Shown here: positions 1 to 9,327 of the stretch, piece after piece
Layout: each line of letters starts with the position of its first letter
How positions within the stretch are numbered: position 1 is the stretch's first letter
Notes under the pieces: model-generated
What the model was told of the DNA's origin: nothing
The model's database searches: none
What the model saw: only the letters and a program-made list of their open reading frames with translations
Program-made: the position numbers and the translations under genes
DNA from: Tribonema minus
Lineage: Eukaryota; Sar; Xanthophyceae; Tribonematales; Tribonemataceae
DNA length: 64,000 nucleotides
Direction of reading: 5' to 3'
NCBI GenBank assembly: GCA_017506865.1
Contig: JAFCMP010000445.1
Span: forward strand, 1,426,001-1,490,000

Positions 1-903
1 GGAGTAGCACGTGAAGTCTGACGTGGAGACTAAAAACCCATTGCTAGCCACCAAGGAGTCAAATGTGGCGATGCCAGACACTCCAAGTGTGTTGGCAAAT
101 GTAGCCGCCTTTGTGACTGCAACCGTGCCTTGAAGCGCTGTCGGACCGCCCAACACGGTCAAAGACTTACCAGTGGCAATCGATACATTATCTCCAAGAG
201 CTGTAGCGCCCGAAACGGTCGTGGCACCAACAAAACTGACGGTGCCGATTAACGTCGTTAGACCATCCACCGTAAGATTCTTTGTCAGTGATGTGTCACC
301 ACTTATTACACACGTTTTCCCACCTAGGAAGCTATTGCCCACAACCGCTATATTCCCACCAATAGAAGCACTTCCAGACTGGAGTGTCAGCACACTGTTG
401 CCACTCAAAATAACATTCTTTGAAACAGTTGTCAGCGCATCGACCTGTACTTTTGAACTAAGGAGCTGTGTGTTTGAGTACACAAGAAGGTCGCCACCGG
501 CCACCGTCGCACCGTTTGCCACGACGCCACCATCAAATACTGACAACCCCGCCACGTCCAAAGTGTTTGCCAAAATTGTTGCACCAACAACGTTCATCTT
601 TCCATTCGCTTGAACGCCTTGTAGGTATGAGCTCCCATTGATGGTGAGGTTTCCATTGGCCTGTATCTGACCGACCACGCTCACGCTACTCTCCATGCCG
701 ACATTTCCGTACATTTGTGTTGTGCTGTAATGCGTTGCTTTTTCTTGAAACTGTGCAGTGCCTGCAGCCAAAAAATTCCCCCCCACAAAGCCTGAACCTG
801 TGATGCTGGTGTTCCCTGTAATGCCTAGACTCGAGGCAGTGATCGATGTGCTTGTCAATGAGCCTGTTGTCACAGCTGTTGCTTGAAGAATAAAAACTCG
901 CAT
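1..903 (-). CDS. Beta-solenoid repeat protein, virion-fibre/adhesin-like (5' part)
   Basis: An open frame runs from an ATG at 901-903 (begins MRVFILQATAVTTG) leftward through the edge of the window, 301 codons without a stop or intron; the next upstream in-frame codon block ends in a stop at 928-930. The protein is built of short G/N/T/S/V-rich strands such as GNLTINGSSYLQG, GNTSITGSG and GATTVSGATALGDN, repeating roughly every 20 residues. This is the pattern of parallel beta-helix or tail-fibre proteins of phages and large DNA viruses, and of some surface adhesins. No signal peptide is visible. The lack of introns over 900 bp, unlike every cellular gene in the window, and the transposons next door suggest an integrated viral or mobile gene, but that is inference. 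A cellular cell-wall beta-helix protein remains possible. The frame and composition are certain; the function is not. Confidence 0.6.
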   Translation of the reverse strand, partial: MRVFILQATAVTTGSLTSTSITASSLGITGNTSITGSGFVGGNFLAAGTAQFQEKATHYSTTQMYGNVGMESSVSVVGQIQANGNLTINGSSYLQGVQANGKMNVVGATILANTLDVAGLSVFDGGVVANGATVAGGDLLVYSNTQLLSSKVQVDALTTVSKNVILSGNSVLTLQSGSASIGGNIAVVGNSFLGGKTCVISGDTSLTKNLTVDGLTTLIGTVSFVGATTVSGATALGDNVSIATGKSLTVLGGPTALQGTVAVTKAATFANTLGVSGIATFDSLVASNGFLVSTSDFTCYS

Positions 904-2547
904 ATTGAAGCGAGTGTATGTCTTTAACTACATGTTTGTGTGTGTCTATTTACAGTTGAAGGACGCTCTGTTGGATTTCCTACTCTGTTGATGTGATGTC
1001 ATTGGCTCAGGCAGGCTTGCATGTCAACTGGTACACTTGATCCTTGTGCAGTAGTGAAACAACTGATTGCATTGAATGTGTCAGCGACATTTGCGTGCAA
1101 TATGAGAGTGCGGATACATTGCAAGCGCGGAGCGCTTATAAACCACAGAGTGGTTTGCTTAAGCTGTATACACTGACCCTGTTGGCACCATGGCGCAGGA
1201 CTTGCACAACAGATTCAAGTGAATCCATGCTTTCCAGAGCGGCATTGGTGGCACATGCAACCACAAGGCTCACTGGCCTCAATAGCATCAATCGCTGCAA
1301 AAGTACAGTGTACATTGTGTACGCTAGGGGTGGTCTTCGGCGACCCCACATCACCTTCGGTGATCCACGTGCCAACAGTATCAAAAGTCACAATGGTTAC
1401 TGCCGGCTGTTAGGCATTGAAGATTGAAGTTGCGCGTTGGAGATTGAAGTTGCATTGGAGATTGGAGAATTGAAGGCAACGCGGGCAAAGGGGCGGGCTT
1501 CGCCCACGTCGCGAAGCGACCCCGCACGACACATACCATGCCCTACTGTCCTGAAGCGGTACATGCGCAGGCATACAACACTTACTGGATTTCGAATCAT
1601 TACCTAGTAACTTTGGTGACTACACCTAGTACCAGAGTACCACCTAGGAAGGCCTGATTCTGAAAAAATACTTTTTACATCCGCCGCACACAAACGGAGC
1701 TTGACGACGATACTGACACTATTTAAATTAGCCTAATTAATTAATTTTAATTGATTAAATTGAAATTTATTCGCGAGCCAAACCCGTTCAGGCAACACCA
1801 TGTCCTACTGTTCTCTCTATATGGCAAAACATTTTCAGGAGGGGTCACATTACAAGTGATGTCTGATGCAAGAGCAAGCATATACAAACAGGAGGAACAT
1901 ATACATGTCCCCTACACAAGTAAATCGCCTACTGAATCACAATGCGTAATATAGACGTTCAACTACATTGACGCCCGACACGAAGGCGTAACCTCGTGAT
2001 AGACAAGGCGTTTGTGAATGCGTTGTCTGCAACTGCGTACCTACACGAAGGCGTAACCTCGTGAAAGGCAAGGCGTTTGTGAATGCATTGTCTGCAATTG
2101 CCTGCCTACACACATGCGTACCCTCGTGAAGATGTAACACGCGTGTGCGTGTGTGTAGGTCATCGTCGCCACGTGTGATCATGGCGCAGAGCTGTCCCGT
2201 GCTGTCAAAGCAAGCATGTATGTCACTTCAACTTTGACCTGCTCCAACGACAGCCCGTGTACATGACACACGACAACACCTCTCATGCCCCTTTTGCATG
2301 CCATTTCTACGTGTTCGCTCACATCATCAAATAAGACACATTCATCAGGCGACGTGACCGAAGGTCACTCCAAGCGCGCACGTTTGATTCAAGAGAATCC
2401 ACGCTTTCAGTGCGGCAATGGTGGCACATGGTTCAACAAGGCACACACACGACTCACTTTCTGCAACAGCGTCAACGGTGACAAAAGTGTACATTGCCGG
2501 TCACATAATCAATAGCCACCACGGTTGGATGGCCGACTACGCGTCGA
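904..2547. other. No gene seen; repeat remnants and hairpins
   Basis: I see no supportable coding region. The stretch contains short perfect hairpins (for example ATCACCTTCGGTGAT near 1350 and GTCGCGAAGCGAC near 1510), a tandem of a short unit near 1418-1475, two diverged copies of a roughly 105-bp segment (1210-1315 and 2391-2495) and part of the 65-bp satellite listed separately. Overlapping ORFs on both strands have random composition. Confidence 0.5.
1972..2112. repeat. 65-bp satellite, left block (about two units)
   Basis: Two copies of a 65-bp unit containing GGCGTAACCTCGTGA and GCGTTGTCTGCAACT. The GCGTTGTCTG or GCATTGTCTG marker falls at 2020 and 2085, exactly 65 bp apart. The same unit, in the same orientation, forms the six-unit block at about 7390-7790 on the other side of the retrotransposon. 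Confidence 0.85.
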
Positions 2548-3096
2548 TTACACAAAGTTGATCATGACCTTTCTTGGCCTTCCCTCTTCCTCGTTTGGTC
2601 CCTTTCCCTCACGGTTCCACCCAATAGAGCGTCTGATTGCACATGCTGTCTCCTGGGCGACTTTCTCACCCTCATCAGTCATAAAGTAGTACGTAAAGCA
2701 CTTCTTGATCGTGCGACGTTTGCAGACGGCTCGGTCCGTGTAGTGATGTCCTTGTGTCCTGATCAGGTACACATCCCGGGTTGCCCCAGTGTAACCGGTG
2801 TCATCGTAGATGTTGTCACATCGCGCGTCGGAGTCCTCGTGTGGTGGTGTCTCGTCGTACTCACAGTGAATTGCAAGTATGTGCTCCTCACCCCCAACGT
2901 GGAAGGCCAACATGTGAAGGACATTGGGTCTCTTGTCAGATGCGCTCTTACGCTTGCCGAGGATTTTCGTCTTGACAGACTCATCATATACACTCTCTAA
3001 CAAGCGGAGCTCAGGTACGTATGGACTTGTATTTATAAAGGCCCAAGGGAGGCCGGGTTGCCTATGCAATCGAAAAGCTTGCGTCAACGCAGCAGC
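2548..3096 (-). CDS. ORF3 / readthrough tail of the retrotransposon, unknown
   Basis: About 180 sense codons lie in exactly the same frame as the upstream RT ORF, separated from it only by one TAG (3097-3099). No ATG sits near its beginning; the first internal methionine is well inside (MLAFHVGG). The composition is protein-like, with segments such as YVPELRLLESVYDES, a charged centre, and YYFMTDEGEKVAQ near the end, which loosely recalls a winged-helix tail. I recognise no family. Possible readings are a C-terminal domain of the RT polyprotein cut off by a recent nonsense mutation, stop-codon readthrough, or a separately translated ORF. Confidence 0.45.
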   Translation of the reverse strand, partial: AAALTQAFRLHRQPGLPWAFINTSPYVPELRLLESVYDESVKTKILGKRKSASDKRPNVLHMLAFHVGGEEHILAIHCEYDETPPHEDSDARCDNIYDDTGYTGATRDVYLIRTQGHHYTDRAVCKRRTIKKCFTYYFMTDEGEKVAQETACAIRRSIGWNREGKGPNEEEGRPRKVMINFV

Positions 3097-6045
3097 CTAG
3101 TCTGCGCTGTGCCCTAGGAGCTTGGATACCGGCGCCGCAACACAGCCCAGCATTCGCGCTCCACGTGTGTACGCCATGACGCGCTCCGCCAACTCCCGCG
3201 CCAGCGATATGCTCAGCTCAATGAGGATCTGACGCTTAGCTAACCCGGCCTTGCGTAACACATCTGCCTTCCCCCCCCCTGAGCACAGTGCTGAGTGCAT
3301 TGCCAACTCCTTAACAAAAAGGCTTGTCTGCTTGCCCAGCCGTCCGTACGACTCCTGCACGAATGGCACAAAAGCCCAAGATGACGTCAAGGTGCCGGTG
3401 TGGTGCTTGACCTTCGCGTCCTCCCCCACCCCAGCAGCATAGCCGTCCGTGTTCGAGGCATTTGTTTTGCCTGTCAGGTACGAGCTCGCTGTGGGCGCGC
3501 GCACACTTGTGTCTAGCACTATTCCCTTGTTACGGTATGCACTGCTAAAGTGCAGACACCCTGGGTCAATGACTGTGTCCGCCCGATACCCCGGTACCTT
3601 GAAGACGCTAGCGTCCTCATTGCGGACAATAGAGACATGGTGCTGTCTCAAGATGCGCTGCAGGCACCGCTTTTGGGCAGTGTGTGTCGCGTTGTGCCCC
3701 CGTATGTGCTGGCTGGGGCAGCTGATCGCATGCGTGGAGGTGGGGCTCACATCACTGCACCGCCATGGGCACACCTCGCCCTGTATGCCCCACCCGTCTA
3801 TGAAGATCGCAATCAAAATCATCGTGGCTGCTGCCATACTGGACATGGGCGCCGCACCCGGGCGGTCATTGGCAGTGGGTGGCACGCTTATCCACGCCAT
3901 TGCCCCGGACGCACGCTGGCTGCGCAGCTGCGCCAGGACCCGTGCGCTAGCCTGTTGGCGGCGGCGGCTGGTGTCGCGCGAGTCACCAATAGATGCAGCC
4001 TGCGTCGGCTTGCCCACGGCACCAGCCGAGGCAGCCTCTAGGTCCTCCACCAGGCAATCCTCGTATTGACGTCGAAGAACATTTGAAAGGCCGGCTTGTA
4101 GTCCGTGCGTGAAGTGACCGCGCCGGCGGCGGGGCACTACCTTTCTGCAGATCTCGTCAGCATAGGCCTCCCAGTCGTCGTCGTCGTCCTCCTGCCCGCC
4201 GCTGCAGCTGCTTTCTTCCGCGCTAGTTTGTGTTTTAGCGGGCGTGGAAGGGGCAGCCGCGGCAGCGGCTTGAGGGCCAGGTACGGTCGCCGCCGCAGCG
4301 GCCGCCTCGGCGCCAGGCACAATGCCGTGGGTGTGTGGCGCTGGCTCAGTGGTCACTGTCTCCGTGACGGCAGTTGCGGCGTAGATCGCTTGCACCGCAG
4401 TGGGGAGCGTCGACGCTGCGGCCGTCGTATCTGCTGCCCACCGTAGCAACGATGCTGGGAGCTGCTCGGCCACAGCTGTGCGTGATTTTTCGCCGCCATC
4501 AGCTGTCAGCGCTCGCGTAGAGCGTCGCACGGCCTCGATGATTGGCGGCAGTCCCTGGTCCTCGCGTATTGCGCATGAGTGCTGCGCGAACCAGGTGACT
4601 GCGCCGTGTTCGTCAGTGCCGAGCCTCAGGGCCCCTGCTGCCACAGTGGCATGAATTATTGCCGGCCTCAGTGTTGTGCATGCCTGGGCCGTGTATGCGG
4701 CTGGTGCCAGTAGCCCCAAAAGCGGCATGCCCAGACCGCCTCGTCGCTCCGGCAACCGTGACGCCCGCAGTGGCACTGCGATGTCCGTGAGTTCTGGCGG
4801 GCCCAAGCGCGGCAATACCAGCACGCTGCCACTGCTGGCTTCCTCATTGTCACCAGCAGTGCAGGCGGCCAGCAGGTGTGACTTCATGACTGCCGCGGTA
4901 GAGCAGCCGTGCAGATGCAGCATGCGTTCGAGCGTCCATGCACAGAACCCGTCAAACGCGTGCAACCATGTCTCACTCAAAGCCGTGTCAACGACCCGAG
5001 CTAAGAAGCCCATGCGCTTCGTCAGTGACCTGCGTAGAATGAACTGTGCTGCCTGTAGGTGATGCCGCGCCATTCCAGCTAGCTGCCACGACAATCGCCA
5101 TGTCCCTGCGTCGACAAGATGCTTGCTCATAGCAGCGTGCACATAGGCTGGGTGCCCTACCGGTACCCCGACCGACGTAAAGCCCTGACTGGATTCTGGC
5201 ATGGTGGTGTCCACAAACGGTATGTCAAGGGCGCGCAGGCGTGCTCTGGCCGCTTCATCAAACACTGTGCCGCGCATGGCGATGGCCAGCGACTTGTCTG
5301 GTCGAACGCGTAGGCCCCCTGCCGCCAGCCGGCGGATCACCTCTGCCACCCCAGCGGCCGCTGCATCGTCGAAGTAGGCAGCTTGCAGCACGTTGAGGTC
5401 ATCCAGGAAAGCGCAGTGCGGGGCTGGCGGTTCCGCTGTGCTGTGGCCGTAGGCCGGCATACTGCCGGGCGTCGCATTCACTCCATCAGGGTAGAAGAGT
5501 AGGAAGGCCGCTGCCACTGCAAAGTACAGCGGCCCTAGAGGGTCCCCTTGCTGGCACCCTAGGTGGGAGCAGATAATGCGAGCTTCACCGTTCACCTCCA
5601 CCCGCATCTCTGGGGCAGTGTCACCACAGTATACGGACTCAAAGTGCGGGAGCAGCTCCGGACAGAAGAGCATAAGCCCCCGCACAATGGCGACGCGATC
5701 CACACTGTTAAATGCGTTCTCACAGTCCAGTTGGATAGTGGTGCCATACAGCTCGTGCCACACGCGCGCGCGCGCTGCCACATGCTCGACGCCAGACCGG
5801 TATCCTACGCCAAACTGCGACATGGAGGCCAGCAGCCCCGATATCTTGCCCTTGACACTCCGTGCCGCTGTGGACCCGAGGAGTCTGCGCCAGACACTGG
5901 AGCAGGCGATCGGACGCCGCTTCTGTCCTATGCCTGAGAGGGCCGCGGCGCGGAGAAGCCGTTGCGATTGCTCCGGCAGCAGTTCGGGCTCAACAAGCAG
6001 CGTCGTGAACACCTTGGCCAGGTGATGGGCGAATGCCGGTTCCAT
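3097..6045 (-). CDS. Reverse transcriptase / CCHC / restriction-like endonuclease polyprotein (ORF2)
   Basis: An ORF of 982 codons from the ATG at 6045. RT motifs in order: RPIA near residue 45, motif A QLDCENAFNSV with Asp about 107, motif B GCQQGDPLGP about 164-173, catalytic motif C FLDD about 213-216, and motif D GGLRVRPDKS. An alanine/proline-rich linker follows. About residues 750-790 there is a CPWRC...HAISC zinc finger, then YRADTVIDPG (about 819), VLDTSV (about 844) and EDAKVKHH (about 875), which fits the D...D..K spacing of a PD-(D/E)XK restriction-like endonuclease. Family knowledge: this architecture nicks a specific target and primes reverse transcription there. All RT catalytic residues appear intact. 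The start is uncertain: RT N-terminal similarity begins at once, so fusion to ORF1 by a frameshift in the 65-nt overlap is plausible. Confidence 0.85.
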   Translation of the reverse strand: MEPAFAHHLAKVFTTLLVEPELLPEQSQRLLRAAALSGIGQKRRPIACSSVWRRLLGSTAARSVKGKISGLLASMSQFGVGYRSGVEHVAARARVWHELYGTTIQLDCENAFNSVDRVAIVRGLMLFCPELLPHFESVYCGDTAPEMRVEVNGEARIICSHLGCQQGDPLGPLYFAVAAAFLLFYPDGVNATPGSMPAYGHSTAEPPAPHCAFLDDLNVLQAAYFDDAAAAGVAEVIRRLAAGGLRVRPDKSLAIAMRGTVFDEAARARLRALDIPFVDTTMPESSQGFTSVGVPVGHPAYVHAAMSKHLVDAGTWRLSWQLAGMARHHLQAAQFILRRSLTKRMGFLARVVDTALSETWLHAFDGFCAWTLERMLHLHGCSTAAVMKSHLLAACTAGDNEEASSGSVLVLPRLGPPELTDIAVPLRASRLPERRGGLGMPLLGLLAPAAYTAQACTTLRPAIIHATVAAGALRLGTDEHGAVTWFAQHSCAIREDQGLPPIIEAVRRSTRALTADGGEKSRTAVAEQLPASLLRWAADTTAAASTLPTAVQAIYAATAVTETVTTEPAPHTHGIVPGAEAAAAAATVPGPQAAAAAAPSTPAKTQTSAEESSCSGGQEDDDDDWEAYADEICRKVVPRRRRGHFTHGLQAGLSNVLRRQYEDCLVEDLEAASAGAVGKPTQAASIGDSRDTSRRRQQASARVLAQLRSQRASGAMAWISVPPTANDRPGAAPMSSMAAATMILIAIFIDGWGIQGEVCPWRCSDVSPTSTHAISCPSQHIRGHNATHTAQKRCLQRILRQHHVSIVRNEDASVFKVPGYRADTVIDPGCLHFSSAYRNKGIVLDTSVRAPTASSYLTGKTNASNTDGYAAGVGEDAKVKHHTGTLTSSWAFVPFVQESYGRLGKQTSLFVKELAMHSALCSGGGKADVLRKAGLAKRQILIELSISLARELAERVMAYTRGARMLGCVAAPVSKLLGHSAD

Positions 6046-7027
6046 CACATCTGATCACATCAGGTACCAGCTGCGCTACACGGTGGTAGAAGGCGTGCTC
6101 TCCTCTCATGACCAGGTCCTGCTTGAAGCCGAAGTGGCGCATCAACGCCTTCCTCTCGTCCTCGTCGGTCTGGTCGCGCACGAGGCAGCGCATGGCGTGT
6201 GTGCACATGCCCCTCCCATCCTCAGGATGACTTCCATATGCAAATGAATCTCCTGCGCAGCAATGGTCGATCTGGCAGCGATCGCCGCCACCGTGTGTGG
6301 TGCACATGTTAGCTGCGCCAGTTCCGGTCTTGCTAGTCTGTGCAGAGGACCCACAAGAGTTGCCTTCTTCGTCAACATGCCGACAGCGATCACCGCCACC
6401 ATGCCTCTTACACATACCCACAACGCCGGTTCCGGCCTTACTAGTTGCAGATGATGCCTTACAAGAGTTGCCTCCATCGTCAATGTACTGACAGCGATCG
6501 CCGCCACCATGCTTGATGCACATGCCGGCTGTGCCAGTTCCGGTCTTGCTGCTCTCCATAGAGGACACACAAATGTTACCGACTTCGTCGACGTGCTGAC
6601 AGCGATCGCCGTTACCGTGCTTGAAGCACATACCGACAGCGCCGACCCCTGTCTTACTGCGTGTCACAGAGGATCCGCAAGCGTTGATTTCTTCATCGAC
6701 ATATTGGCAGCGATCGTCGCCGCCGTGCTTAACACACATGCCGACGACGCCGGTCCCGGTCTTACTGGTTACAGCAGATGCGCCACAAGGCTTGTGTCCT
6801 TCGTCGTCGTGCTGACAGCGATCGCCGCCACCGTGCTTGATGCACATGCCGACAGCACCAGTTTCAGTCTTCTTGTCAGTCTTCGATGCGGACCCACAGG
6901 AGTTGCCTTCTGCATCAATGTACTGGCAGCGATCACCGCCACCATGCTTCACACAAAACTCTGTGGCGTCACCGCCCTTTACGGCTTGCTTTGTGCAGTC
7001 ATCGATTGAACACAGCTTGGCAGGCAT
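5990..7027 (-). CDS. HGGG-type zinc-binding repeat protein (ORF1)
   Basis: 345 codons from an ATG at 7025-7027 (MPAKLCSIDDC). After a C-x4-C-x13-C-x2-H opening there are seven copies of a roughly 37-residue repeat with the core MCIKHGGGDRCQ, then D..GN.C and SKTGTG. The repeats resemble the cysteine/histidine HGGGKRC modules annotated as WRKY19-like in oomycetes and plants. The last segment (CQIDHC...PEDGRGMCTH) is reminiscent of, but does not match exactly, the EsV-1-7 cysteine motif of brown algae. The ORF ends 56 bp inside the RT ORF, in a different frame, so a +1 shift could fuse them. The position suggests a nucleic-acid-binding ORF1 of the retrotransposon; a captured host gene is the alternative. 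Extending upstream to 7174 adds no repeat sequence. Confidence 0.75.
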   Translation of the reverse strand: MPAKLCSIDDCTKQAVKGGDATEFCVKHGGGDRCQYIDAEGNSCGSASKTDKKTETGAVGMCIKHGGGDRCQHDDEGHKPCGASAVTSKTGTGVVGMCVKHGGDDRCQYVDEEINACGSSVTRSKTGVGAVGMCFKHGNGDRCQHVDEVGNICVSSMESSKTGTGTAGMCIKHGGGDRCQYIDDGGNSCKASSATSKAGTGVVGMCKRHGGGDRCRHVDEEGNSCGSSAQTSKTGTGAANMCTTHGGGDRCQIDHCCAGDSFAYGSHPEDGRGMCTHAMRCLVRDQTDEDERKALMRHFGFKQDLVMRGEHAFYHRVAQLVPDVIRCDGTGIRPSPGQGVHDAAC

Positions 7028-7384
7028 GCTGATTTGAAGTCGATAATTGATGTTAATAGTCGTACCAATACAAAATAATCGTTCAGGTTCATGCACCATC
7101 CTGTCTGCTGCAAATGCGCTAGCACGCTGCTGCGTGTGTGCCGCTGGCAGCGCGTGCCCACTATCGTCGTGCACACGTCAGTCTACTGATGGTGTATACG
7201 TGCCCGCCGTTCTCGTGAGGAGAACATGTGTAGCAAGGAGCAGTCGTATCAAAACAACGCCCACCATGGCCGTTGCACAAACAGATGAGACAGGAGCATG
7301 CATCAGCACGTTGCTAATGAAGAAAGCACAGTTGCTGCAGCTGCAGCACTGATACCATTCATGCCCAGTGCCAATGCCTTCCGC

Positions 7385-7795
7385 AACAGCAATGCACACT
7401 TAGACAGATGCGTAGCCTCGTGAACGCGTTGTCTACAATTGCCTGCCTACATACAGGCGTAACCTCGTGAAGTACAAGGCGTTGATGAATGTGTTGTCTG
7501 CAACTGCGTATCTACACAAAGGCGTAACCTCGTGAAGTACAAGGCGTTGATGAATGCGTTGTCTGCAACTGCGTACCTACACAAAGGCGTAACCTCGTGA
7601 AAGGCAAGGCGTTGATGAATGCGTTGTCTGCAACTGCGTACCTACACGAAGGCGTAACCTCGTGAAAGGCAAGGCGTTGATGAATGCGTTGTCTGCAACT
7701 GCGTACCTACACGAAGGCGTAACCTCGTGAAAGGCAAGGCGTTGATGAATGCGTTGTCTGCAACTACGTACCTACAGCACGAGGTTACGAAGGCG
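7385..7795. repeat. 65-bp satellite, right block (six units)
   Basis: GCGTTGTCTG-type markers occur at 7426, 7491, 7556, 7621, 7686 and 7751, a strict 65-bp period. The unit contains CTACACGAAGGCGTAACC and TGAAAGGCAAGGCGTTGATG. The last three units are nearly identical and the first is diverged. The array ends in an inverted piece (GCACGAGGTTAC...GTAACCTTGTGC, about 7777-7806), and one decayed unit follows at about 8043-8105. These are not CRISPR repeats: there is no unique spacer. Confidence 0.9.
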
Positions 7796-8284
7796 TAACC
7801 TTGTGCAAGTAACGTCCTCGGGCGGTTTCGCCTCGTTTATTCAAACGCGCCGCAACAGCCTTTTTTTGCATGTCGGCCCAAGGCGAAGGCGTCGCCTACT
7901 GGCAAGCAAGGCGTGAAATCATCACGTGCGTTCATGGCAGTAGGCAGGGGCATGGCGTGACGTGAGATTACGGCATGTGTCCTGCCTCGGCACTTTTCGC
8001 CGAGATACAAATAAGGCGTCATTAAGACGTTTACGCCAAAGTTGCCCTACACGAAGGCGTGTCCGAGTGAATCACAAGACGTTGAAGACTTCGGCGACTG
8101 CACATGGTGTTTGGCCCTACAGTGCAGGCACTGTATGCCCTGACGCGTTGATTTAATACGTTCCAGAAGGCGTCTTTCCAACAGCGCGTCACCGGTGACG
8201 ATTTTCAAACGGTTTGCTGACGAGGACAGAAGGAAACGTTTCCGTTACGTCAATCCTTCTTTAGTCTTTGATCCCCCTTTAGTT

Positions 8285-8955
8285 GAACGAGCAGTGTCAC
8301 AGTGCTGAGTGCATCGCCAACTCCTTGACAAAAAGTCTTGTCTGCTTGCCCGGCCGTCCGTACGACTCCTGCACGAATGGCACAAAAGCCCAAGATAACG
8401 TCAAGGTGTCGGTGTGGTGCTTGACCTTCGCGTCCTCCCCCACCACAGCAGCATAGCCGTCCGTGTTTGAGACATGTGTTTTGCCTGTCGGGTACGAGCT
8501 CGCTCGCTGTGGGCGCGCGCACACTTGTGTCTAGCACTATTCCCTTGTTACGGTATGCACTGCTAATTTAAAAAGACTTAGTAATACTTCAAGTTAGTGC
8601 TGCAGACACCCTGGGTCAATGACTGTGTCCGCTCGATACCCCGGTACCTTGAAGAAGCTAGCGCCCTCATTGCGGACAATAGAGACATGGTGCTGTCTTA
8701 AGATGCGCTGCAGGCACCGCTTTTGGGCAGTGTGTGTCGCGTTGTGCCCCCCTATGTAACAGTGCTGGCTGGGGCAGCTGATCGCATGCGTGGAGGTGGG
8801 GCTCACGTCACTGCACCGCCATGGGCACACCTCGAGATCGCCCTGTATGCCCCACCCGTCTATGAAGATCGCAACCAAAATCATTGTGGCTGCTGCCATA
8901 CTGGACATGGGCGCCGCACCCGGCGGGCGGTCATTGGCAGTGGGTGGCACGCTCA
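8285..8955 (-). pseudogene. Second, broken copy of the ORF2 C-terminus (CCHC and endonuclease)
   Basis: Nearly identical to 3285-3895 of the intact element, covering the CCHC finger, YRADTVIDPG and the downstream lysine region. It differs by small insertions: 4 bp doubling a TCGC motif near 8505, about 31 bp of AT-rich sequence near 8567, 6 bp near 8757, 6 bp near 8834 and 3 bp near 8923. The 4-bp and 31-bp insertions break the frame, the others keep it. The CCHC part is still an ORF (8594-8956). The copy stops abruptly near 8955, next to a transposase fragment. It is a dead or partial duplicate, not a functional gene. Confidence 0.8.
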
Positions 8956-8995
8956 AACAGCTGCTCTTGAGAGATTCACGTGTCTAAAACATTCA

Positions 8996-9327
8996 GACTT
9001 TACAATACAACAACAACAAGAAGCAGCAAGAGCATCTCTCAGCAGCAGTTTTCTGCATGCGCTGCACCACAGGCACAGCCAGCGCACGGGACGGTCTAGC
9101 CTGAGGGTGCCGCCTGTGATGCTAGCTGGCCTTGACGTCTTGCCTTTGCGTTTTGAGCTCAAATCGAGTCTTGCTTTGCCGCTATTCAGCATGCTGCGCG
9201 CCTCCTTTGCAAGGTTGCTAGTAGCTGTCCTTTCCGCAATGTCAAACTCTGAGGCTGCCGCTTTGAGAGCACCTCGTGGCAGCGCTTTGGCTGGGCTATC
9301 CGTTTTTGGATAGCAGTAACTGTTCAT
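8996..9327 (-). pseudogene. Mariner-like transposase N-terminal fragment
   Basis: The translation contains LPRGALKAAASEFDIAERT followed by SSKRKGKTSRP. This matches the pattern of the helix-turn-helix N-terminus of Tc1/mariner-type transposases of plants and oomycetes (a leucine/proline-arginine-glycine helix, then a serine-rich SSRRKG block). No DDE catalytic part is present: the ORF runs instead into the truncated RT copy at about 8955-8995, so one element was probably broken by the other. Assignment rests on pattern memory over about 60 residues. Confidence 0.5.

Larger units (their letters stand above)
2548..7027 (-). mobile_element. Non-LTR retrotransposon with C-terminal restriction-like endonuclease
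   Basis: Three consecutive minus-strand ORFs form one element: a cysteine-rich zinc-repeat protein (5990-7027), an RT polyprotein (3097-6045) overlapping it in another frame, and an ORF in the same frame as the RT beyond a single TAG (2548-3096). The RT is followed by a CCHC finger and a PD-(D/E)XK-like region, the order known for R2/NeSL/CRE-type site-specific non-LTR retrotransposons. There are no LTRs. The 65-bp satellite lies on both sides in the same orientation, as expected if the element inserted into a tandem array. The exact ends, 3' tail and target-site duplication were not resolved. Confidence 0.7.

Noticed and set aside
4105..4446. Plus-strand ORFs across 3.2-6.0 kb
   Set aside because: Antisense shadows of the intact RT ORF with its complete catalytic motifs.
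7385..7795. CRISPR-like array
   Set aside because: The whole 65-bp period is conserved, with no variable spacers, and the genome is eukaryotic; it is a satellite.
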